Shown here piece after piece: positions 11,430 to 21,685 of a stretch of 43,702 nucleotides of DNA; position 1 is the first letter of the stretch, and each line of letters begins with the position of its first letter. Position numbers and translations under genes: made by a program. Source of the DNA: Lingula anatina (Eukaryota > Brachiopoda > Lingulata > Lingulida > Lingulidae); NCBI RefSeq assembly GCF_001039355.2, contig NW_019773815.1, positions 1 to 43,702 on the forward strand. The letters are read 5' to 3'. The notes under the pieces were generated by a model. It saw only the letters and a list, made by a program, of their open reading frames with translations. It was not told the DNA's origin and did not search any database.

Positions 11430-13204
11430 CATAAAAATTCTTTGAGGGAGACCCCTTGCCCCCATACCTTTTCATTCCTTGTTTAGAAATTTTCTCGGCC
11501 ACAATTAAGATAGACCCTGATGTAAACGGAATCAATACAAACAATATGGAGTTTCTTATTTCTTCTTATGCAGATGATACAACTCTTATACTGGAATATG
11601 TTGAGTTCTTGAACAGGGTCCTCTACCTAATCGCTACATTCTCTGAATGCTCGGGCCTGAGAGCCAATTTTGAAAAAACTGAAGCAAAATGGATTGGGGC
11701 CAAGAGAGGATGTTATGAAAAAATCAAAACTGAAAAAGAAATAAAATGGAATCATGAAGGTGCATTTAAGTTACTTGGTATAAAATACATAAAAAAATTA
11801 ACCATTGTGAAATTAACTTTTTAGAAAAAATTGAAAAACTAAAAAATATCCTGAAAGTTTGGTCCTTGAGAAATCTTTAAATAATAGGAAAGGTAACAGT
11901 GGTTAAAACTTTAATATTTCCCATCTTAACTGCCCTGCCAACCCCCCCCCCCCCCTCCCCTGACCATATCTTCAAAACTATGGATACAATTATCATATTT
12001 AACATTATCTGGGATGGGAAAAGAGACAAAATAAAACGAGCAACAATAGTGTCTGATTACGAAAATGGAGGGCTTAAGGTACCACAAATAAAAGTTTTTA
12101 CAAAGGCACTAAAACTTTCATGGCTAAAAAGACTTTTGGATGAAGAAAACAAAAGTAAGTGGAGAGCACTTTTTCTCAGTGAACTGTCAGGAATTGGGGG
12201 TGATAAAATATGGACTTTGACAAAAGGTGGATTAAAAACACTACAAATAACTAATAATCCCTTTTGGCAAAACGTTATTGATCCTTTGAGTGAAATTCAG
12301 GAAAAACAAAGTTTAACCCCAGAAGAAATCCTATCACAACCATTATGGAAAAACTCAAAAAATTAAAATAAATGAAAAATCTTCCATAAAAGATGGTGTA
12401 AAAATGGTATTTTCTACATTGATGATATTATAAATAATGTTGGAAATTTCCTCTCTCTAGAGGAACTCGATGAAAAATTCAACCTAAAGGTCAACTTTCT
12501 AGAATACTTGAGTATTCAAAAGAGCCTACCATTGGAATGGCTTAAAACTATCTCTACTCATGGAAGAAAATTACACATTGTATCATACAAAATAATTGAC
12601 TCGATTAAAAAAGTTACCAAACCATCCAGATATTTTTACAGAAAATTTCTCCAAGGCCATACTATATCACCAAATAAAAGTATAGGTAAATGGCACCAGA
12701 ATATTAAAAAATCCTTAAGTAATGATGATTGGCAACTAATATTTAGATCTCCCTTCCAAGAAACAGATGACATGAAACTGTAGATGCTTCAATTTAGAAT
12801 AAATCACAGAATATTCAGTACCAATGTCTATCTTATGAAATTTTTTAAAAGAGAATCAGAACAGTGTGAATTTTGCAATGCTGCTTGGGAAATTATTCTT
12901 CACGTTTTCTGGGATTGCCCACATGTTCTGGGTACAGAATGTTTGGATGTGTGTCGTTTGTTCCGTAAAAGATAATTTAGGTGTGGTCATTGAGAGATCT
13001 CCTGAGATTTTTATATTTGGGCTTGTACAAGCCTATGATATAAAAGGTTTTTTTTACTTATCTTAATAATTAAGAAATATGTTAGTATATGTAGCAGGCC
13101 TACCCAACTACCAGACTCGGCACCTAAGGATCCTGAATTAACCGGTATATCGGACCACGCTACCCGTTTTCAAGGTGTGTGTCAGATCGCATTTCGGAGT
13201 ATCA
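11430..13204 (+). mobile_element. 5'-truncated LINE retrotransposon, Tx1/L1-like, degenerate
   Basis: Translation gives the last part of a LINE reverse transcriptase: a GDPLPPYLFIPCLEIFSA block, then SSYADDTTL with the catalytic Asp-Asp pair, then ECSGLRANFEKTEAKWIG, all typical of the L1/Tx1 superfamily. The C-terminal region follows (FNIIWDGKRDKIKRATI, YENGGLKVPQIKVFTKALKLSW). It ends with a zinc-knuckle-like CEFCNAAWEIILHVFWDCPH. The frame is broken by stops (for example after 11824, 12363 and 12780) and a poly-C tract at 11943, so this copy is dead. The 5' end, including the endonuclease, is absent. From 11996 on it is also the left arm of a giant inverted repeat. Confidence 0.88.
11996..13204. 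repeat. left arm of about 1.2-kb inverted repeat
   Basis: Every base compared pairs with 14744-13536 read on the other strand, with the coordinate sum constant at 26740 (no indels). One mismatch was seen, at 13159 against 13581. Four predicted peptides are identical between arms. The unique loop is 13205-13535. Confidence 0.95.
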
Positions 13205-13535
13205 TACCCCAGAACAAATTTTGTAGCACGACTGCGGGCTCATCCACGCTCGGCTGAACAACCTTAAACTGTACTCTTACTTTAGAGTACTCTATTTTAT
13301 TGTCTCTATGGGGATATATGGGGACTTTACGACATTCGGTTTGAATGTTTTAACCACTTTTGATAGGGCTTTTTTGCATTGTATTAGATTAATGTGGCAG
13401 TCTTAGGTTCATCTAGGCGGCTTTCAAATTTATGCACCCGGTTTTAAAATCATATAGCGATTTTACGGCAATCGTTTACTACCCAATCAAGGTGACAGCC
13501 GAGCATGCCAGGGCTCATCCTGTTGGTGTTTTGGC
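13205..13535. other. unique loop between the palindrome arms
   Basis: About 330 bases with no gene seen. It has a small internal complementarity (gctcggctg near 13248 against cagccgagc near 13496), which could extend the cruciform slightly. Confidence 0.5.
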
Positions 13536-14744
13536 TGATACTCCGAAATGCGATCTGACACACACCTTGAAAACGGGTAGTGTGGTCCGATATACCGGTT
13601 AATTCAGGATCCTTAGGTGCCGAGTCTGGTAGTTGGGTAGGCCTGCTACATATACTAACATATTTCTTAATTATTAAGATAAGTAAAAAAAACCTTTTAT
13701 ATCATAGGCTTGTACAAGCCCAAATATAAAAATCTCAGGAGATCTCTCAATGACCACACCTAAATTATCTTTTACGGAACAAACGACACACATCCAAACA
13801 TTCTGTACCCAGAACATGTGGGCAATCCCAGAAAACGTGAAGAATAATTTCCCAAGCAGCATTGCAAAATTCACACTGTTCTGATTCTCTTTTAAAAAAT
13901 TTCATAAGATAGACATTGGTACTGAATATTCTGTGATTTATTCTAAATTGAAGCATCTACAGTTTCATGTCATCTGTTTCTTGGAAGGGAGATCTAAATA
14001 TTAGTTGCCAATCATCATTACTTAAGGATTTTTTAATATTCTGGTGCCATTTACCTATACTTTTATTTGGTGATATAGTATGGCCTTGGAGAAATTTTCT
14101 GTAAAAATATCTGGATGGTTTGGTAACTTTTTTAATCGAGTCAATTATTTTGTATGATACAATGTGTAATTTTCTTCCATGAGTAGAGATAGTTTTAAGC
14201 CATTCCAATGGTAGGCTCTTTTGAATACTCAAGTATTCTAGAAAGTTGACCTTTAGGTTGAATTTTTCATCGAGTTCCTCTAGAGAGAGGAAATTTCCAA
14301 CATTATTTATAATATCATCAATGTAGAAAATACCATTTTTACACCATCTTTTATGGAAGATTTTTCATTTATTTTAATTTTTTGAGTTTTTCCATAATGG
14401 TTGTGATAGGATTTCTTCTGGGGTTAAACTTTGTTTTTCCTGAATTTCACTCAAAGGATCAATAACGTTTTGCCAAAAGGGATTATTAGTTATTTGTAGT
14501 GTTTTTAATCCACCTTTTGTCAAAGTCCATATTTTATCACCCCCAATTCCTGACAGTTCACTGAGAAAAAGTGCTCTCCACTTACTTTTGTTTTCTTCAT
14601 CCAAAAGTCTTTTTAGCCATGAAAGTTTTAGTGCCTTTGTAAAAACTTTTATTTGTGGTACCTTAAGCCCTCCATTTTCGTAATCAGACACTATTGTTGC
14701 TCGTTTTATTTTGTCTCTTTTCCCATCCCAGATAATGTTAAATA
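13536..14744. repeat. right arm of about 1.2-kb inverted repeat (LINE copy on the minus strand)
   Basis: This is a reverse-complement copy of the LINE 3' part, with the same degenerate peptides on the minus strand (for example 14691-14374 and 14232-13957). It stops exactly at the ambiguous base N at 14745. Beyond the N the sequence is only weakly similar to the LINE and soon becomes unrelated. Confidence 0.95.
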
Positions 14745-14745
14745 N

Positions 14746-15003
14746 CTGATATTTTAATCCAAGTGTAAACCTGTCATTAATGAAAAATGCTTATTTGCAA
14801 GGGCTTTGTTCATGCTCTTTCAAGTATTGGAAAAGCAGTTGTTTTTGAGGTTTTCAAATTAAACAGGTTTGTGTCAAAATGTTTGTTTTTAAGCCACAAG
14901 ATAGTTATCCAGCCATAGGTTGCACATTTCACTTTTACCTTCAACTCTTTCAAACTGCATGCAAACTCAGGATTAGAGAAAAGATTGTGGACATTTCATA
15001 TAC
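14746..15003. other. truncated GTSE1 intron next to the palindrome
   Basis: Intron sequence after the last visible GTSE1 exon (donor gtatat at 15003), ending at the N at 14745. No further exon was seen. Confidence 0.5.
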
Positions 15004-17184
15004 CTGGTTCAATTTTTCCCTAGCTCTGAGAGCTCTGGCTGCAACTCCATCCTGTAACTGTGTGGTGCTGCCCCCTGTCGCTTCTTTTATCTCCATACCA
15101 TTCTTGTCTATCACAGGCAAATTTTCCCTTTTGCTCTGAGGCAGCATATGCAAAGGGCTGCTGTTGACAGTGAATGTGCCCTGCCTCCGAAGAGGACTGC
15201 CCGGGCTTTTCACGGCCTCACTTTGTCTAACTTTCAATACCGAGTCTAACTGATCTATCAGGGACGGTGTCTTTGTTGTAGCTGGAGAGGCTTTGTTTCC
15301 AGCCTTTTTCTGTTCCTTCTTGCTGTGCATATCGATGGCACAGGCCACTGTGTTTGCCTCCTTGAACAGTGCCACCATTTGGTCTGGGCGTAGAGGGCTG
15401 AGAGGTTTGATAGCTGCACTTTCAGAGCTAGTCACCGTGACAGACACTATGGTCTCCTTGAAGCCAACAGGACCAAAGAAAACTTCATCTTCATCATCCA
15501 TTTCCTCAACCTGCTCTTTCTCAGGACTGCAAATTCAAGTTAACAATCATAAAGGGTCGTGTCAAATAAAGATTTAAGGAAAACTGAGAGAAAAGAGAGA
15601 GATTATTACATTGTGAGTAAATTCAAATGCCAATCTATCTAAAGTATATTCATTATACATCTAAAAGACAAATCGCTGTGAAAATATGACCTTAATACTA
15701 GTTAATTACTTTTTAATTTTGATCATGGACAAAAAATGGTCATTTCTTGATAATGTGCTGTAGGTAAGACATGAGCTATTCATATACCTGGTAGAAGGAG
15801 ACACTGGCAGGTCAAAATCAAATTCTTCATGGTCAAGGAGCTTAATGTCTGTAAATACAACCTTTACTGTAAACCAAAGCCAGGCTTATTTTTGTATCAT
15901 AATTTATAATCTTTGTTATGCTAAAAGAATGTAAATTGCATAGAGTGATAAAAAATAAATAAAACTGAAGATCAATCATGGTGGCTTACTATGATGGCCC
16001 TTTAAAAAATCTTATTAGCACCAATTCCTCTCACCTCCACTCCTGTCCTCCTTCCATTGGGGCACTTAAGAATGGGCTCATCTCTCTTCTCAAGGAATTC
16101 ATATCAAACTCTTAACACTTTGAAAGATGGCTGCCAATTTGCCACACCAAATTTATTTGTAATGCAATGGAACGGAATGGAATGGAATGGAATGGAATGG
16201 AATGGAATGGAGGTAAGTGGTTCCCTAGCTATTCAGAGCCATTGTACAGGGATCAAAAACTTACCCTCTTTCAATAGATCTTCCATCTGCATCTTTTGTG
16301 GGCCTTCTTTTTCACTGCTCCGACTTGACTCAATGTTTTCACAATTTTCTATATTCATCAGTTGTAAAGCTAAAGGTAACAGTGAGAAGTGATAATCTGG
16401 ACAGCAATCAGAGTATGTTCATCATTTCATCATTTCTTTTTTTTTTACTATCCTCTCCAAAATACTTCACACTCGAGTGGCGCATTTGACTTGGACAAAA
16501 ACCACTGCTTAATTGTTGATTAAGAACTTAATTATTCTTCCAAGATTGTTACAGAGTTATGTGCAGTAAGTTTCAGGAATATGGATCAAAAGTTGGTTAG
16601 ATGCAGAAAATGTTAACCCCTGGAAAATGTCTTTTTTTTCTGTAAAGTGTTAAAAGATTTTTTTATCTTGAATATTGATACTTACCTTCTGCTTGTGTAT
16701 TTTTCTGACTTTCCGATTGAAAACTGTTTTCACTTTCTGTTGTACTGGCCTTCTTTCCTTCTGTTTTTTCTGGGCTTTCGGTTGCAGATGAGAGGTCAAC
16801 TAGCAATGCCACTGGGCAATTACTGGAGCCTATAACAAAACAACAGCTTAGGATTTCTCAGCTTAACTTTCAAGTCTCATTTTTAAATCAAAAATTCTAA
16901 TGGTCTCTTGTAATGATTCTTTTGTAAGGAATAAAATCATACTTGGTTGTAAAATGTCTTGCACAGCATCTCAACAAAAAATGTCACATGATCATGGACT
17001 AATTTTGAAAAATATATTAAATTAGGAACTACAGTATAAGAGAGGTTGTAATATCTACTAGGGTTGTACAACCAGCTGGGTGAACCACATTAAAGGGGTA
17101 ACAACACACAGAAAACATAGCTACAGAGAAAACCACACACACACACATATACAAACCTTCCTGTAAGTTTGTAGTAGTGTCCAT
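15004..17184 (-). CDS. GTSE1: GTSE1-like protein (G2 and S phase expressed 1), 5' half only
   Basis: Five exons join in phase on the minus strand: 17184-17157 (ATG, then MDTTTNLQE), 16829-16686, 16369-16265, 15848-15788 and 15526-15004. The N-terminal GTSE1 signatures are clear: LLDHEEFDFDLPVSPS, then DDEDEVFFGPVGFKET, then MVALFKEANTVACAID. Next come SPGSPLRRQGTFTVNSSPLH and ARALRAREKLNQ. In vertebrates GTSE1 is a cell-cycle protein that stabilises spindle microtubules, binds EB1 and clathrin, and restrains p53. About 287 codons are visible, whereas vertebrate GTSE1 has over 700 residues, so the C-terminal part with its clathrin-binding LI[DQ]L motifs is missing. The last exon has a normal donor (gtatat) but no partner exon before the LINE palindrome. 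The first-exon donor, gtttgt, is non-consensus. Confidence 0.82.
16168..16210. repeat. (GGAAT)n pentamer microsatellite
   Basis: About eight copies of ggaat, the first with one substitution (ggaac), inside a GTSE1 intron. Confidence 0.92.
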
Positions 17185-18471
17185 GATTGTTTGAACTTTG
17201 GCTCAAGGTAAGACACATCAAAGTGAGTTGTTGTTAAGCAAGACACAGGTGCAACATCAATCTCAGGCCAGTGCTTGGAGTCATGAAAGCCTTGAAAACA
17301 ATTTGGTTCTGTTATAAATATAAACACCAAATAAATGTGCTAATGCATTATTTTTTGTCTAATATTTAGGGCCCTACTATGATACTTACTGTGGGCACAT
17401 CAAAGAGTCAATCCTTCCTGACCAGTGACCACTGTGGCATCTCATTTAACAACCTGTGCAAACATCTCTCTTTGCCTAATTTTTTATGCTTTGTGAAAAA
17501 TTAAGCATAGAACATTTGTGATCTTATGAAAAAAAAACATGAAAATTGATCAAGGTGAAGTATGTCTTTAAGGTGGCACAAAAGCGCTCAGTGGTCACAG
17601 CTTTCTGGCTAAAATTGGAGGACACATTTGCTCTAATATCGCTATTTAAAAAACAGTGATATTTCCTTTAATTTTAGAGATATTTAATATTATATCAAAA
17701 TTCCAAAAGTATAAGATTCTGGATAAAAAGACCTTTCAGAAGATATAACTTGTGTTTATATCTGGCACACTGAATTTTTTTTCGGATATACCTGACTAAA
17801 AGTCGGAATAAAAAAATAATAAATAAATAAATAATAACTTTAGACTCCCCTCTTGTGTCTCGTACATAAGCAATGGCAAGATTTCACTAAGATAAGACTC
17901 AAGCGATTTCCTATATGTTTGATATGAGGTTTTGTTGGCTTTTGGGAGCAAAGTAGGAACTTTAGCTGAGGAACGGCTTTAATCGATGATAATGAATAAA
18001 AACTGTAGACCTCTGTGGAAAAAAGAATTGAGTTGCCAAAATTGTCCACCTTGCGTTAGTCTAAAATAAAACGTATCTGCACTTCAAAGAGGTAAGACAA
18101 AACAGAAAATAAACCTTACGGAACAAAATTAAGTTTTATTTTAAATATTTTTTACGACATACAGTTGTCGATCACAAAAATTATTTCCTACCTGAAGTTA
18201 TTCCACATTTGTTTTCACCTCCTTGAGATTTAAAATACCACGTGACTAAAATCTCTTCTGTGATTGGTAAATAGCGCAACACTGTTAGGTACTTCAAATT
18301 TTACGACACGTATTTGTAAATATAGAATCTAAATTTGGTTTAATTGTAAGTTTTACCAAAAATTGTCTTCCTGTCAGTTTTCTTTTTAAATTTAATTTAT
18401 CAAAATTTTTGAAATCAAAGGGAAATGTCCTATTTTTCAATCATTACAGCTATCGCAAATAAGCACTGAAC
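17185..18471. promoter_or_regulatory. putative bidirectional promoter region between GTSE1 and MANBAL
   Basis: The start codons of two divergent genes are 1.29 kb apart. Within the interval are a CACGTG E-box (18239-18244), an ATTGG/CCAAT element (18263-18267) and TTCAAA (18293-18298; TTTGAA on the minus strand is the core of cell-cycle CHR elements). No experimentally meaningful TSS can be read, and short motifs occur by chance. An ATAA-rich simple tract lies near 17811-17838. Confidence 0.35.
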
Positions 18472-19677
18472 ATGGAAGACTCTAGTGGCAGTGGTGTCTT
18501 GGACTCGTTTATTCACTTCGCTCTACTTGCGGGTGCCGTTTTTCAGTTGGCTTGTATATTTGCGGTTGTGATATTCCCAAAGAGAAAAGATGAAATGGTA
18601 ATTGTTGTATTTAACATAGGTGTAGGTAACGATAAGTCGATATCAAGTTCATGATATTCACTTAGTACTTACTGGTAGTCTAGCTGTCTAGCTACTGCCT
18701 AGCTTCTTCAAGTTCTTGTTATTTGCCACTATTGCTCCAAGATTTTTACTCAAACCCAGATTCTATTGATAATACATTCTTCGGTACCATGCCCACAGAA
18801 ATTTGGATCGATCTACTAGTATCTCCCTGGGGAGTCTTACTAAATTGCTATCAACTTAACCAGCTTAAATGTCTGTCACGCCTAGTAAAGCTGTTAGGCG
18901 GTAATTATCTTTACCCCCTAGCTGATTCGGTAGGCTTGACAGACATTTAAGCCAGTTAGTTGATAGCAATTTAGTAAGACTCCCCCAGGGAGTTGGACCC
19001 ATGACACGTGCCTTCATGTAAAATATACATGTACAGCTGACCCGTGCAGTCTGCTATATATTAGGCTCTGGTCCTTCGCTCTAGGCCAGTGGCATTAAAA
19101 TTTTGTTTGTACCCGTAGATATTTCAGAACATGTGAATTTAGTGATCTGGATTGGCCATTATGCCAACTGGCACTAGATTTTTTTTCTATACTTTAATAA
19201 GTTTACAAGAGAGCTTTTGATTTGATTTAATTTATTTCTGGAATGAAGTTGTTACATGATAATTTTAAAAACCTTAAAATTTTAAAACTAAAAACCTGCA
19301 AATCTTGTTATTAATAGTAGTAACTAATAGGGGAAATGTCAAGTCTTATTGACATGATTTTAAGTGTACTAGTGAATCCTGATTTATACCTGTAGATTTT
19401 TGAAAAGTGGTGGTCAAATGCCAGTAAGCTGAAACGTTTATGGCAAAGACTGACCATGTCTGTGATTTCTGTGAATTACCAAAGGATTTAACAGCAGCAT
19501 ACATGCAAGTAAAAGATTGCATCAAATTTCAGTGAAATTATTTTAGAACTCTACTTCACATTTTAGGAAGAGATAGAAGAAGATGGTGCCCTTGATGCAA
19601 ATGAACCACTGAGACAAGAAACAAGTAATTCAGGAACTAAAAAACTGAAGGCAGACACAAAAAAGAAAAAGAGATGA
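18472..19677 (+). CDS. MANBAL: MANBAL-like small membrane protein (78 aa)
   Basis: Two exons, 18472-18597 and 19567-19677 (TGA), join in phase 0 across a GT-AG intron (gtaatt...ttttag). Exon 1 encodes a polar start, then one membrane segment with FALLAGAVFQLACIFAVVIF followed by PKRK. This matches the family pattern (F-L-x-G-A-x-F-Q-L-x-C-x-x-A-x-x-x-P). Exon 2 encodes an acidic stretch (EEIEEDGALDANEP) and ends in a lysine-rich tail, KADTKKKKR, as in vertebrate MANBAL. The length, 78 residues, agrees with about 85 in human. The protein is a conserved single-pass membrane protein whose function is poorly known; the name reflects its chromosomal position next to beta-mannosidase-like sequence, not enzymatic activity. 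It is divergent from GTSE1. Confidence 0.88.
18808..18995. mobile_element. foldback MITE, copy 1 (in MANBAL intron)
   Basis: Left arm ctggggagtcttactaaatt...gcttaaatgtctgtcacgcc pairs with right arm ggcttgacagacatttaagc...aatttagtaagactccccca. The loop is about 50 bases and contains agctgttaggcggtaattat. It is non-coding and related in sequence and layout to the element at 38113-38293. Confidence 0.85.
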
Positions 19678-21685
19678 TATCTTCAAACACAGTTATAGGA
19701 ATGTATGTACCAGTTATTTACTAGTTATTGTTTTACAGCACTACAAAACCACTTGGGGGTAATTGCTTTCCCCTCCCCCAGCACACACAAAACCAATCCA
19801 CCATTGTGTAACATCTTCCCCACCTGTAAAATATTTTCCCTACATTTATTCCTACCAACTTTTTTTCCCATTTTAATTTCTACTATCTCCTTATAGATCA
19901 TTATTACTGTGCATTTGGACCACACGGTACTCGCCCAAAACAAGAATGAACTTACCCAAAAAAAATTGTTAAATTTTTCTTGTGTAAATATACACACATA
20001 ACATGTAAATGTTATAAGTGAATTATCTTTACCTATTATAAGAAACATTGCCGAAATTGAATTTAAATATCTATTTTGTTTATTTTTTCTTACTTATAAT
20101 TTAGATTTGTGTTAATTTTACTGAAATATACTCTTGTCAGAATCATCTTAAATTATCTTGTTTTCCACCAAAGTTGCATGAAAAGAGTTTGCTTTAGCAC
20201 CAGCACATTTAGTAGCAAGTATATGAGCATCACTAGTCTCATTGTGGACTGTAGATTTACCTTTGCAATCTGTACATCCTTCCATAGGTATATATCTGAC
20301 AAATTAACTTTGAAACTTGAGCAAAAGTCTGTTGAAAACTTCAAATTGACACACGTATTGGGAGGAATAAACTATTTATCTATGTACAGTAAAATGATGT
20401 ATTCTTTAAAGTAACATTTTGCATACAAAAAAGGAATTTGGGATAAGGGAGAGTGGATTACATGAAGTACTTAACTGATTGCATCAATATTGACATTGCT
20501 GCTATGTCCGTTCATTTGACACTTTTGCTGTCTTGTTTGTTATTTATTTTTATTTGGACAACCATCTACAGCACACAATCTGATCAACAACAGAAAGGTT
20601 AATTTTTTAACACAAGACAGTAACACAACATTGACAAATAGAAGGAGGAGACTGGCAAGGTTTTCTTTCCAGTGTTACTCTCAATAAGCCCCTTACCAAT
20701 TTCTAGTGTAGGGGAGTGAGTACCCTCATAGCTCTCAGAAATCTGCATCTCTAGCAAGATTTTGAGAAACTGTTTTACAGAAATCCTCACACTACTGGAC
20801 TGCTTTGAATCGTGGCTCAATTTGGTACCTATCCAGATTAATGGCTGAAGTGTGAACATTAAGTAGGAATCGGGGTGTTTTTTAAAGAAATTGATATTTT
20901 TGAAAAGATTATTTTCAGATGAATATCAAGTAAAATGTATTGTACAGCATATCTACATGTATATTGTATTGCTTCCCTAAGATAGAGTGGAGTTTTAAAT
21001 TCCTGATTTTTTGTCTTTTACAGAAAAAGTTTGTATGTGTGTATGGCAATATGGACCAGCAGTTAACCACTGAAATGAACAAAAAGCCAATTTCCTGTGT
21101 ATTTTGGATAGAGCATCATCTATGGGAACATTTCTGTGGAGAGGCAATACATTTTATACCACCTGCTGTCTTACTTACTTCCATGCCTAAGCTTGTTGGG
21201 TCTTATATTATAGAGAATCTAAACTTTATAAAGACAATAGAGAGAGAAAGAAAGAGGACAAAGAGCAGAGCCAGAGATTATTGAACCTATTCAGCCTTAA
21301 AAAATGAGGTCGAGTGAAATTCTTCAACTGAAGTGCATACATTCAACTTCAACTGATTTATTTCTCCAAATTTGTCTTTTCAAACTCTTTTATGAATTTA
21401 AACATGTTTAGAAATTCCTTTTTCTGCTTTTATTATTAATTTTTATAGCCATTAAAAAGGCATAAGTCATATTATGTATATATTTATTAATAAAGCTATT
21501 TACATAGTACAAAAAAATTTTATTAATATGTTTGCATTGTTTTTTTGTAGCAAATGTATCTTGAAATGCCTTGTGAAAAAGGCAATCTGCCAAAAATGTA
21601 ACTGGTCCTTGTTTTCATTGGTTGTGACATAAATATCAGTTTTTTTTCATCATTTGCAATATTTTTATGATATTTCTGCTTTTAA
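19678..21685. other. MANBAL 3' UTR and convergent intergenic space
   Basis: AT-rich sequence between two convergent genes. An open frame at 20940-21284 has an acceptor-like tttttgtcttttacag at about 21022 and could encode a C-terminal exon of about 86 codons rich in aromatic residues, but it resembles nothing I know. No other gene was recognised. Confidence 0.35.

Noticed and set aside
16057-16392. 111-codon open frame over the GGAAT repeat
   Set aside because: It is antisense to a GTSE1 exon and created by the pentamer repeat.
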